NCBI GenBank assembly: GCA_009784575.1
Contig: WRBK01000007.1
Location: 1 to 64,000, forward strand
Reading direction: 5' to 3'
From: Defluviitaleaceae bacterium
Lineage (GTDB): Bacteria > Bacillota > Clostridia > Lachnospirales > WRAX01
Length of the DNA: 64,000 nucleotides
The first letter of the stretch is position 1. Every line of letters begins with the position of its first letter. The notes beneath the pieces are model-generated. The model was not told the DNA's origin and ran no database searches. It saw only the letters and a program-made list of their open reading frames with translations. A program made the position numbers and the translations under genes. Of the stretch, positions 53,852-61,549 are shown one piece after another.

Positions 53852-54763
53852 ATGTTAAATGATTTGATTAAGATAGCAGAAAACCACGGCGACAAGCTTG
53901 CCGTGGTTTCTATCGAAAATATCAGAGAAATGCAAAAAGATATGGAAAAATATAGAAGCGAAAATGATGCCACGCTTTCCGCTTACGAGAAGTCCATTTA
54001 TGATGAGGTTTTTCAGTTTGATAAATTGCTACCAAATGCACAATCCATTATCATTGTGGCTATACCGCGCCCTGCATATGCGAATGTTACTTTTGACCAT
54101 AATGGCAAGCAATATAAGGGATTTTCTGGTGTTGCCGCAAAAGCGGAAAAAACCGCAAGTTATATTACGGATTTTGTTCGTTCGAAAGGCTATGAAATTA
54201 ACCGCGAGCCGCGCTTGCCGCAAAAACGCATAGCTGTACAAAGTGGTTTAGCGCAATATGGGCGTAATAATATTGCGTATGTGGATGGTATGGGTAGTGC
54301 GCTTGCGTTGATGGCGTTTTCCGCAGATATGCCCTGTGAAAATACAGAGTGGCGTGAGGTGGTTGTTTCGTCTGTCTGTAAAAATTGCGAAATCTGCCAG
54401 ACCTTATGCCCCACAAATGCGATTAAGCGGGATAAATTTCATATTGACAGCAATATATGCCTAACACGCATGAACCGTAGCCATGACGACTTTCCTGATT
54501 GGTTGCCGCCCGGTGCGCATCATAGCATGTATTACTGCTTGATGTGCCAGATGCATTGTCCGATGAATAAAGGGCTTGAGACCATAGATGTGCATTTTGA
54601 TGAAGCGGAGACGGAGCGTTTGCTTGAGCGTGCGCCTTATGATGATGCGCCGCAGGGGTTGAAGGATAAGCTTTTGTTGTTGGGTGTTGGCAAGATAGAG
54701 GCTTTGCCGCGTAATTTGAGAGTTTTGTTTGATGCTGTGGATGATGGACATGTACATAATTAA
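53852..54763 (+). CDS. Double 4Fe-4S protein, QueG-like reductase
   Basis: A 303-aa protein. The N-terminal region is helical, and FDHNGKQYKGFSG and QKRIAVQSGLAQYGRNNIAY resemble the 'sGLG.iGkN' segment of epoxyqueuosine reductases. Two ferredoxin-type Cys clusters follow: CKNCEICQTLCPTNAI, and CLTR...CLMCQMHCPMNKG. It lacks the long corrinoid-binding N-terminus visible in canonical QueG and has no queuosine genes nearby, so a related reductase or activator function is equally possible. Cytoplasmic. Confidence 0.7.
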   Translation: MLNDLIKIAENHGDKLAVVSIENIREMQKDMEKYRSENDATLSAYEKSIYDEVFQFDKLLPNAQSIIIVAIPRPAYANVTFDHNGKQYKGFSGVAAKAEKTASYITDFVRSKGYEINREPRLPQKRIAVQSGLAQYGRNNIAYVDGMGSALALMAFSADMPCENTEWREVVVSSVCKNCEICQTLCPTNAIKRDKFHIDSNICLTRMNRSHDDFPDWLPPGAHHSMYYCLMCQMHCPMNKGLETIDVHFDEAETERLLERAPYDDAPQGLKDKLLLLGVGKIEALPRNLRVLFDAVDDGHVHN

Positions 54764-54778
54764 GAAGGGAATTAGCAT

Positions 54779-55369
54779 ATGGTTATATTAATTGGAGGTG
54801 TTGGTTATGCGGGCAAAACATTAATGGCTCAACAGCTACTTGAGAAATATAGCTATTCGTCATTGTCCGTAGACCACTTGAAAATGGGGCTATATCGTGC
54901 TGATATTGGATGTGGTTTTGCACCTGCCGATAGCTCCAAATTAATAGGTGATAAGCTATGGCCCATATTAAAAGGAATCATTATGACTTGTATCGAAAAT
55001 AATCAAAACCTCATAATAGAAGGGTGCTATCTACTCCCTAAAAAAATTAATGAGCTTGGAAATGAGTATTTGGCTGATGTAATTTCATTTTATCTGGGGT
55101 TTTCAATGTCGTATATAGAAAGGCACTTTGAAACAAAGATTTTGAAGCATCGGTCTGTGATTGAGCAGAGAGGTGAGCTTTGTGATGGATGGGATACCAT
55201 GGAACGTTATATTTTGGAAAATGAAGCCCAAAAAGAAATCTGCGAAAAATCGGGTGCTAAGTATTTTGAAATTCAAGATGACTATGAAGAAGAAATTAAA
55301 TGCGTGTATGGCTGGATTGATGGTGAAATATCACGGAAATCTGATATGCAGGGTACGATCTATAAATAA
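54779..55369 (+). CDS. P-loop small-molecule kinase-like protein
   Basis: A 196-aa P-loop protein. Walker A is IGGVGYAGKTLMAQQLL near residue 5, and the strand-2 region SLSVDHLKMGLYRADIG is followed by a QNLIIEGCYLLP motif like that of adenylate-kinase/2-phosphoglycerate-kinase relatives. It most likely phosphorylates a small metabolite; the substrate is not predictable. Its 3' end overlaps the end of a convergent pseudogene. Confidence 0.75.
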   Translation: MVILIGGVGYAGKTLMAQQLLEKYSYSSLSVDHLKMGLYRADIGCGFAPADSSKLIGDKLWPILKGIIMTCIENNQNLIIEGCYLLPKKINELGNEYLADVISFYLGFSMSYIERHFETKILKHRSVIEQRGELCDGWDTMERYILENEAQKEICEKSGAKYFEIQDDYEEEIKCVYGWIDGEISRKSDMQGTIYK

Positions 55370-56022
55370 CAGCGTGCTTTTCGCAATCTGCCCATAAACA
55401 AGTATACTCCCAATATTGCCATAAAGCTATTTGCGGATGTAAGATTACTAAATCGCTGAAACTACTCCGAAATACTGGCTTGGCGCAACACCTGTACCCA
55501 TTGCCCCTACAAACATCAGCACCAGAGCTATTGTGGCACATACAGCTAATGAAATAAATTCCTTTTTTGATATCAACCAATCATTATTATCACAAGAGAC
55601 ATTATGGATAACAAAACAATTGCCGCCGTTACCGCAATATGCATAATATCTTGAAAAGCCGCTGTGCCACTAGCTTCACCGCTCTCGGAAAGCGGGAATA
55701 TTCCAAATCCAACAATAGAACCCCAAAACATAACCGCGAACAAGTAGATTCCAAGGCGCAATGGCTTATTTAGTTTGCTTTGAATGGAGATGCATATCAT
55801 TATAACGCAGGTTATCCTTGACACGTCATATAACACAGGTAATTGATGCCAAAGTGAAAGTGAGGGTGCATTTGCCACACTTAGGTCGCTTACAGCACGG
55901 CTTATCTAGCCGTAATTGGGATATGTTATTGGCGCGAATACCACAGCTGCCGCATATGAAACAAAACTTGCTATCCCTAGCAAGCTTAACCAGCTTATTA
56001 AGTTTCTTTTTGGTCTTGTCAT
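55360..56022 (-). pseudogene. DUF998 membrane protein pseudogene
   Basis: The three minus-strand segments read, in order, ISWLSLLGIASFVSYAAAV; the DUF998 core ISRAVSDLSVANAPSLSLW to FQDIMHIAVTAAIVLLSI; EFISLAVCATIALVLMFVGA; and SFMAILGVYLFMGRLRK. Total length 663 bases is the normal 221 codons, but there is an in-frame TAG right after PITYPNYG (about 55906), a frame change near an A-run at about 55565, and a second one near 55455. It sits one base after fliS in the same direction. DUF998 proteins are multi-pass and of unknown function. Confidence 0.8.
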
Positions 56023-56023
56023 G

Positions 56024-56512
56024 TTATGCTTTATATCCCCCATCAGGGTTAAAATCTTGAAACTCCTCAAGTCTACCATCTTTGCCATAGGTCAAACCTG
56101 CGAAGATTTTTTGGCTATTTTCACCCAGCAGTCTTTCGTACAAGCCATCGTCACTATCTAGGGTCTGCCATGCTTTGTGTAGCTCTGCGACTATACCCCT
56201 AGCATCCGATAACAGGGCATTTTTTTCGTCATTCGTGCGCCTCATCCCAGCATGTATTAAACATTTATTGACATAGAGATACAAATTACCTAAATCTTTT
56301 GAAAATTCTATATCCATATCTAGGCTTGCGTGTAGCTCTGATAGAGCGGCTCTTGCACTCTCAAGCGCGGCAACACATTCTGGCATCCGTGCCGCCGCCG
56401 CGCTTGCTTCGTCCATGAAAAAGAGCAACAATTCATAATTTATAACGATCAATTGCATTGGGGTGGCATTTTTGATTCTCCTAGTAAATTCTTGCTTTAT
56501 TTTGTCGTCCAT
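56024..56512 (-). CDS. fliS: Flagellin export chaperone FliS-like
   Basis: A 162-aa helical protein: EFTRRIKNATPMQLIVINYE, the FliS opening, then ALESARAALSELHASLDMDI, LGNLYLYVNKCLIHAG and LLSDARGIVAELHKAWQTL, matching the four-helix bundle of FliS. It caps the C-terminus of flagellin and prevents premature assembly. It is somewhat longer than the usual 120-135 aa because of a C-terminal extension. It directly follows the flagellin gene, which supports the call. AGGGAGG ribosome site. Confidence 0.8.
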   Translation of the reverse strand: MDDKIKQEFTRRIKNATPMQLIVINYELLLFFMDEASAAAARMPECVAALESARAALSELHASLDMDIEFSKDLGNLYLYVNKCLIHAGMRRTNDEKNALLSDARGIVAELHKAWQTLDSDDGLYERLLGENSQKIFAGLTYGKDGRLEEFQDFNPDGGYKA

Positions 56513-56541
56513 GACAAGCCCTCCCTGTGCATAAGTCTAGT

Positions 56542-57468
56542 TTAATTGATGAGCTGAAGCAATTGCTGTGGTCTTGCGTTTGCTTGCGCCATTATACCCA
56601 TGCCAGCTTGGTTTAGGATATTGTGTGTAGATAGGCGCATCATCTCATATGCCATATCGGTATCCATAACCCTAGAAAGCGATTGTGAGGTAGCTACCAC
56701 GGCAGATTGCAAGCCAGACGATGTATATTCAAAACGGTTAATAAAGCCACCGATATGTGCTCTATTTCGTGAAACTTGGTCTATAGCGGCATCTAGCGCC
56801 TCGAGTGCCACGCTTGCCATGCCAGGGCAAGAAACCGTCAAGTACTCCTGTGCAGTGCTTGTTATTGCTGGCGTGCCTGACCATGCGGCAACGGCATCGC
56901 TCCAAGGCGTGTCAGTTGCATCAGGCATGAAATGTGGGCGCAAATCCGTAGGTACATCTGCTATACCCAAGTCCCATGGTCTAAAAGGAGGCAAGCTAAC
57001 AGCTATGGACATATGTTGTCTGCTGCCTGCTTGTATGCGAAGATTTTGCACCTCGCCATTAAGCAAACGTATATTATTAAATTCTACTTTACGTGTAACA
57101 TCTTCAAGCTCGGCTATAAGTGAGTCCACCTCTGCTTGTATGTTTTGTCTGTCCATCTCGCCATATGTATCGTTTGCAGCTTGCACAGCCAGCTCGCGTA
57201 TGCGCTGTAACATGTTATGTACATCTTGTAGGGCGGCATCGGCGGTTTCTAACATAGATGTGCCATCTAGCACATTTCTGTCTGCCATATTCATAGCATC
57301 TATTTGTCTGCGCATATGTAGAGAAATAGCCATGCCAGCTGGGTCATCCCCTGCGCTATTTATACGAAAGCCGCTAGATAGGCGCATTGTGGATGTTGCT
57401 ATATTGTTGTTTGTTCTTGTTAGTTGTGTATGCACTCTTAAAGCAGCAATATTATCAACTATTTTCAT
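56542..57468 (-). CDS. hag: Flagellin
   Basis: A 308-aa filament subunit with conserved D0/D1 ends: IVDNIAALRVHTQLTRTNNN then LSSGFRINSAGDDPAGMAIS at the N-terminus, and ALDAAIDQVSRNRAHIGGFI and ILNQAGMGIMAQANARPQQL at the C-terminus, with a short variable middle (about residues 170-220). The family's SAGDDPAG and ANARPQQLL are intact. ATG 57468 follows GAGGAGG. It overlaps the preceding small gene by 14 bases. Confidence 0.96.
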   Translation of the reverse strand: MKIVDNIAALRVHTQLTRTNNNIATSTMRLSSGFRINSAGDDPAGMAISLHMRRQIDAMNMADRNVLDGTSMLETADAALQDVHNMLQRIRELAVQAANDTYGEMDRQNIQAEVDSLIAELEDVTRKVEFNNIRLLNGEVQNLRIQAGSRQHMSIAVSLPPFRPWDLGIADVPTDLRPHFMPDATDTPWSDAVAAWSGTPAITSTAQEYLTVSCPGMASVALEALDAAIDQVSRNRAHIGGFINRFEYTSSGLQSAVVATSQSLSRVMDTDMAYEMMRLSTHNILNQAGMGIMAQANARPQQLLQLIN

Positions 57469-57601
57469 GGCGTTTTTCCTCCTCAAAGCGAGTTATTTTA
57501 TTTACAAATTCTTTTTCTGATTTTTCGATAAATTTCATTATAACAGAGACAGCCATGGACACATCCTTGGGTATTTTCTTGTCCTTATTGGTATTTTGCA
57601 T
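57455..57601 (-). CDS. Small protein overlapping the flagellin gene
   Basis: A 48-aa frame: MQNTNKDKKIPKDVSMAVSV then IMKFIEKSEKEFVNKI and a charged tail. AAAGGGG is 10 bases before the ATG at 57601. It ends inside the first codons of flagellin, so the two are coupled. It is the first gene after the sigma-D-type promoter. It is predicted amphipathic-helical; function unknown, possibly a translational regulator or accessory to flagellin synthesis. Confidence 0.6.
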   Translation of the reverse strand: MQNTNKDKKIPKDVSMAVSVIMKFIEKSEKEFVNKITRFEEEKRHENS

Positions 57602-57644
57602 TTCGGCCATCCCCTTTCTATTGCGACATTGTCGCTCACATATA

Positions 57645-60476
57645 CTATATCGGCAAATATGTATGCGCACTTAACTGCTTTTTAATCGCGGCAGAATCAG
57701 CAAAACTAACATCGACACTCTCAAAACCTAAATCCATCATCATATTTTCCAAATCTTGCTTGTTTTCAGATAGAAACTGATTTGCTTCATTATTGGATGC
57801 AAAGCGGATATGAGCTGCGCCATTAGTTAGGTTTACGAGACCCTGAACATCTCCCATGGCGGTCTTGAGAGCCATGTAAAGCGTGACACCCCTCTCGTCA
57901 TCCATGCTCATATTTTCATTTATAACATACATAGCAACATCGGCTATGCGCCCGTTAAAACGCATAGCAAAGCTATAGTCCGCTGTGTTTTCTAGCATCA
58001 TTTGGCGGAAATTTAGATTTTGCATTAACATATCTAGCTTCGTGATTTTTTCTGTGTTTTCTGTGTTTTCTGTGGATTGCTCAATTTGATTCATTAGGTT
58101 TTCGTTGAGTTCGGCAGAGGTTATGCCTTCGGTCAATGCTCCTAATGTAGTGTCCATCAAGCCATCGACTGCTGTGGATAATTCTGTTTCATCAAGTGCT
58201 TGCAAATCTTCATCTAGCTTGCGGTCGCGGTATGCTTTTAGCTGACGTATATTTGGTAATGTAACAGGCAAACCCATGCTTTGTAGCATACGCGCATTTT
58301 CTTTGCCATTTTGCATTTCTTCTATGGAGCGGTTTACGGCTTCTATATCCAACTCGTCTGCTATCTCTCCTGCCTCCTTCATTTCGCGGGCTATGTCCTC
58401 TAGCTTAGTTACAGAGGTAGCGAGAGGGTCTGTTAGCGACTCGCTTTGTACAAAATGTGCAAGAGGTTTTGGTGTAGCGGCGGAGATGAAACTAGTAACC
58501 AGATGCTTTGCATAATATGTGCCGTCATCAATAGAATAGTTGATGCTGTTGCGCCTGCCGCTTGTGGCATGAAAATTCTTAGAGAAGTCCAGCAAGTTTT
58601 GCAAGGTCATTTCTATACCAGCATTTACAGCAAAACCAATGCCAGCACCGCTATTTTTGGATACTTTATTAAGCATTTGGTAAATCTCAATTACCTTTGC
58701 GCGCACATCTTCTGTTATGTCGCCCACTTTATCCATTTCTGCAATATTTTTATAAAGCATTTCATTTTCATTTGTACCAAAGCTGTCATTGTACTTTGCT
58801 ATTTGCTCCAGAAGTTCATCTACATGCAGGGCAGAGGGGTTATGACCATCTGCTATCATTTGTGCTACCATGCGTGGATGCAATTTGTTTTGCACATCGG
58901 CAATCTTGGCATCGATGGTCTTTATCTGCAAGAGATTTTCGGCGTTGATATCCATGTTGTTCATGGTAAGGATTTTTGCGGCGCGAACGCTATGTATATC
59001 GTCTGAAAGTCCCATTTGGCGCAAAAGTGGCGCGAATTGCTCTGCTAGCTTATTAAATGTGTCGCCATGCTTCATGCTGGCCACGGTGGCATTTTTATCG
59101 TATTTGCGGCTTGCTATTAGGCTCTCTAGCCCTTGTAGTGTGAAGTCGAGGTCGGCGCGGTTTTGTGCTATCGCACCGAAATCTATAAAGCTGGCGAAAG
59201 GCAGTGTTAGAACACTTTTAAAAGTGTCAAGGATTGTTCTTTGATTTTCTGCTGTGTTATGCTCTTTGCCTAGCTCACGCAAAGCCGCCAACAGCTCGGC
59301 TTCTCTTTCGCGTAGCTGTTTTAGGGCTTCTATTTGTGGGTCTAGGTCTATTTCTAGGTCGGTATTCATAAGAGCGAGATTTGCTTCGTAAGACATAGCA
59401 AGGCGCGCCTCTGCCATTTCTAGTTGATGGTCTATGTATTTTTGCTCGTTGCTTTGGCTATGCTGCTCAGCATTGTAAATATCAAGGCTACCAATGCTTT
59501 GACCGTTATAATCGGCATCCATAGCATTTTGTGTTAGCGTATCCAAATTCACATTTCCTTCAATATCAGAAAGAAAAATCAGGCGGTCGAAATTATCAAT
59601 ATTTAGGTCTATGTTGTTATCAAGTAAAAAGCGTGCGCGGCTAAGGTTTTTGGCGGTGTCTTCCAAGCTTTCGCGCTCAAAAAAGGCGACAATATCTTTT
59701 TGGATATTTTGCCAATCCTTATCAGGCAAGGGGTTTGCTGTTGCCCCGCCGCTGTGTTTGTACACATATAGGTTATCAAGCGTTATTTCTGTGCCATTTT
59801 GAAGCATACGCGCTATTTGCTCATCGCCCATATCCATTATGCCGTCTAATTTGCTATGCAACTCATCTGTTATCTTCTGGCTGTTTTGTGCCACGGCGGC
59901 ATCTAGCTGACTTGTTACATTATCCAACATAGTTATTGAGATTTTGTCGATATTAACACCTGATGCTGCAAGCTGCGCCATTGCCGCACCGCGAGCGTTG
60001 CCTGCTATGCGGTCTATGCTACGGCTAAGCTTTGCTACAGCACGGTCAGCCTTTTCGCGCGCTTGTGCGCTGCTTTCGGATAAGGTGGCGGCATCTAGTG
60101 GATTCTGGGGCTTGGCAACTAGGTCATTTTGTACCATGAGGTCTTGTAAGCTTTGAGACGAATACATATGTGTTAGGAAACTCTGGCTGTTGGCATCGGG
60201 AAAGACCTGTCGCAAAGCTGTTTGACCATCATTGCCGTCATGTGACAGCTCAAAAAATACTGTATCGCCAACCTCGCCAATCACCTCACCACGGCGAATG
60301 TTTAGGCTTTCTCCATTTTCTAATGTAAGCATTGTTCCTGCATCATTTTTTTGCGCGATAATAGCAGAAATCAAGCCGTTTTCAGGCAAATTTGGCGCAA
60401 GGCTTCTGTTTCTAGGGGCTAGCGCATGGGGTCTTGCCGCTTGTTGATTTATACTAAAGATTTGATTATTTGTCAT
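57645..60476 (-). CDS. Large flagellum-associated repeat protein (DUF6240-like)
   Basis: A 943-aa protein. The Arg/Pro-rich N-terminal start resembles a FliK-type exported protein, then an OB-like region (DAGTMLTLENGESLNIRRGE) and about six helical repeats of the form 'LL..gI.ltl.Nl..lk': RMLQNGTEITLDNLYVY, FLLDNNIDLNIDNFDRL, ILTMNNMDINAENLLQI, AVNAGIEMTLQNLLDFS and MLQSMGLPVTLPNIRQL. This matches DUF6240-type proteins that I associate with flagella of Lachnospirales, possibly a hook-length-type function. The C-terminal domain is acidic, ending near YLPI. AAAGGAGG ribosome site. It lies upstream of the flagellin promoter. Confidence 0.6.
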   Translation of the reverse strand: MTNNQIFSINQQAARPHALAPRNRSLAPNLPENGLISAIIAQKNDAGTMLTLENGESLNIRRGEVIGEVGDTVFFELSHDGNDGQTALRQVFPDANSQSFLTHMYSSQSLQDLMVQNDLVAKPQNPLDAATLSESSAQAREKADRAVAKLSRSIDRIAGNARGAAMAQLAASGVNIDKISITMLDNVTSQLDAAVAQNSQKITDELHSKLDGIMDMGDEQIARMLQNGTEITLDNLYVYKHSGGATANPLPDKDWQNIQKDIVAFFERESLEDTAKNLSRARFLLDNNIDLNIDNFDRLIFLSDIEGNVNLDTLTQNAMDADYNGQSIGSLDIYNAEQHSQSNEQKYIDHQLEMAEARLAMSYEANLALMNTDLEIDLDPQIEALKQLREREAELLAALRELGKEHNTAENQRTILDTFKSVLTLPFASFIDFGAIAQNRADLDFTLQGLESLIASRKYDKNATVASMKHGDTFNKLAEQFAPLLRQMGLSDDIHSVRAAKILTMNNMDINAENLLQIKTIDAKIADVQNKLHPRMVAQMIADGHNPSALHVDELLEQIAKYNDSFGTNENEMLYKNIAEMDKVGDITEDVRAKVIEIYQMLNKVSKNSGAGIGFAVNAGIEMTLQNLLDFSKNFHATSGRRNSINYSIDDGTYYAKHLVTSFISAATPKPLAHFVQSESLTDPLATSVTKLEDIAREMKEAGEIADELDIEAVNRSIEEMQNGKENARMLQSMGLPVTLPNIRQLKAYRDRKLDEDLQALDETELSTAVDGLMDTTLGALTEGITSAELNENLMNQIEQSTENTENTEKITKLDMLMQNLNFRQMMLENTADYSFAMRFNGRIADVAMYVINENMSMDDERGVTLYMALKTAMGDVQGLVNLTNGAAHIRFASNNEANQFLSENKQDLENMMMDLGFESVDVSFADSAAIKKQLSAHTYLPI
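57647..57673 (-). promoter_or_regulatory. Sigma-D (FliA)-type promoter of the flagellin transcript
   Basis: On the minus strand TAAG (complement of 57670-57673), 15 bases, GCCGATAT (complement of 57647-57654). It lies in the 3' end of the DUF6240-like gene and drives the small peptide gene, flagellin and fliS. A small GCGAC...GTCGC hairpin (57622-57634) would be in the leader. Confidence 0.8.
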
Positions 60477-60529
60477 AATTTACCTCCTTTTATTGCTCTA
60501 TATCTATTTCGGCACAATTCAACAAAATG

Positions 60530-60558
60530 TTGACAGTCATTTTTCCCTGTGATATAGT
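60530..60558 (+). promoter_or_regulatory. Promoter of signal peptidase, giving a leaderless transcript
   Basis: TTGACA 60530-60535, 17 bases, TATAGT 60553-60558. The expected start of transcription is at or next to the ATG at 60565. Confidence 0.7.
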
Positions 60559-60564
60559 CATTTC

Positions 60565-61080
60565 ATGAAGATATTTCGCACAAAGAACAAGCATGTAAAT
60601 TTCTGGCTGGATGTTGTGCTAATCACAGCTTTTTTTGCAATTCTTTGTTATGCTTTCTTTTGGCCTGTACGGGTTGCGGGTAATTCTATGTCGCCCACTA
60701 TAAATATGGGCGACCAAGTGGCTGTGTCTCGCTTTCTGGGTCGTTTTGGCAATCATTCTAGTGGTGATTTGGTGATGGCACGTGTGCATACTGACGATGG
60801 ATTGGAAATTGTGATAAAACGTGTAGTGGCTACATCTGGCGACCATCTGATAATCATTGATGATGCGCTATACATCAATGGCGAGCAACAATATTGGATT
60901 CATCTTTTTGGTAATGATATTTTTGTAGATATTATCCTTGGTACTAATGAATATTTTCTTTTGGGAGATAATACCACTATTAGCAATGACAGCCGCCATT
61001 TCGGAATTGTAGAACGGCGACATATTTTGGCAACAATTATTCTGCGTTATTTTCCAATAAGTGTCATAGAAATCTTTTGA
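60565..61080 (+). CDS. lepB: Signal peptidase I
   Basis: A 171-aa membrane protease cleaving signal peptides. The N-terminal TM helix spans about 15-33, the catalytic Ser lies in VAGNSMSPTINMGD (near 41), the catalytic Lys in IVIKRVVATSGD (near 90), and box E is FLLGDNTTISNDSRHFG. Length is typical of Gram-positive SipS-type enzymes. No ribosome site precedes the ATG, and the promoter places the transcript start at the ATG, so it may be translated as a leaderless mRNA. Divergent from the large flagellar gene. Confidence 0.93.
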   Translation: MKIFRTKNKHVNFWLDVVLITAFFAILCYAFFWPVRVAGNSMSPTINMGDQVAVSRFLGRFGNHSSGDLVMARVHTDDGLEIVIKRVVATSGDHLIIIDDALYINGEQQYWIHLFGNDIFVDIILGTNEYFLLGDNTTISNDSRHFGIVERRHILATIILRYFPISVIEIF

Positions 61081-61120
61081 TTTTATAGGCTTTTGCGGCA
61101 TACAAAATGTTATTTTGCTA

Positions 61121-61149
61121 TTGACTTTGCACCTTGCATGTAGTATAAT
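61121..61149 (+). promoter_or_regulatory. Strong sigma-A promoter of veg
   Basis: TTGACT 61121-61126, 17 bases, TATAAT 61144-61149. The leader is about 75 bases. The veg promoter is a classical strong promoter in Bacillus. Confidence 0.75.
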
Positions 61150-61228
61150 TGTTAAAGAAATGTTACAATTGTGTTAGAAGAAGATGACACTGTTACATTT
61201 CATCTAACTATAGATTGGGGTGTTGTTT

Positions 61229-61477
61229 GTGTATGCAAGAAACGATGTTTCTACCGTAAGAAAAGATATCTCTCAAATTGTGGGGTCTAAGGTAATGCTC
61301 GAAACAAACAAAGGTAGGCAAAAGGCTCTGGTTTTTTCTGGCACAGTGCAAAATGCTTACCCATCCATCTTCACCGTAGCAGTTGATGCTAGCTCTGCTG
61401 GTCCAAAACGCACAGTGTCATACAATTATACCGATATATTAACGAGGTCTGTTGAAATTACGGTATTTGCTGATTAA
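61229..61477 (+). CDS. veg: Veg-family protein
   Basis: An 82-aa protein of the Veg family, a small beta-rich protein whose Bacillus member affects biofilm matrix gene expression. Visible are DVSTVRKDISQIVGSKVMLE, then TNKGRQKALVFSGTVQNAYP, the family's 'G.r.k...GvI...YPsiFvv' line, and the C-terminal VSYNYTDILTRSVEI. I chose GTG 61229, eight bases after TTGGGG. Alternative GTG 61220 overlaps that site. Confidence 0.88.
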   Translation: MYARNDVSTVRKDISQIVGSKVMLETNKGRQKALVFSGTVQNAYPSIFTVAVDASSAGPKRTVSYNYTDILTRSVEITVFAD

Positions 61478-61486
61478 TTCAACACA

Positions 61487-61522
61487 AAAACACCCGCCAA
61501 GTATTGATTGGTGGGTGTTTTT
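61487..61522. terminator. Bidirectional terminator between veg and the NACHT gene
   Basis: An A-run and CACCCGCCA pair with TGGTGGGTG and a T-run around AGTATTGAT. Serves both converging genes. Confidence 0.85.
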
Positions 61523-61549
61523 GTCAATGGGTGTATCGTAATTTTGATT

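Noticed and set aside
55296-55580. 94-aa minus-strand frame at the end of the DUF998 region
   Set aside because: It is the wrong frame of the pseudogene; DUF998 residues appear only in the other frames.
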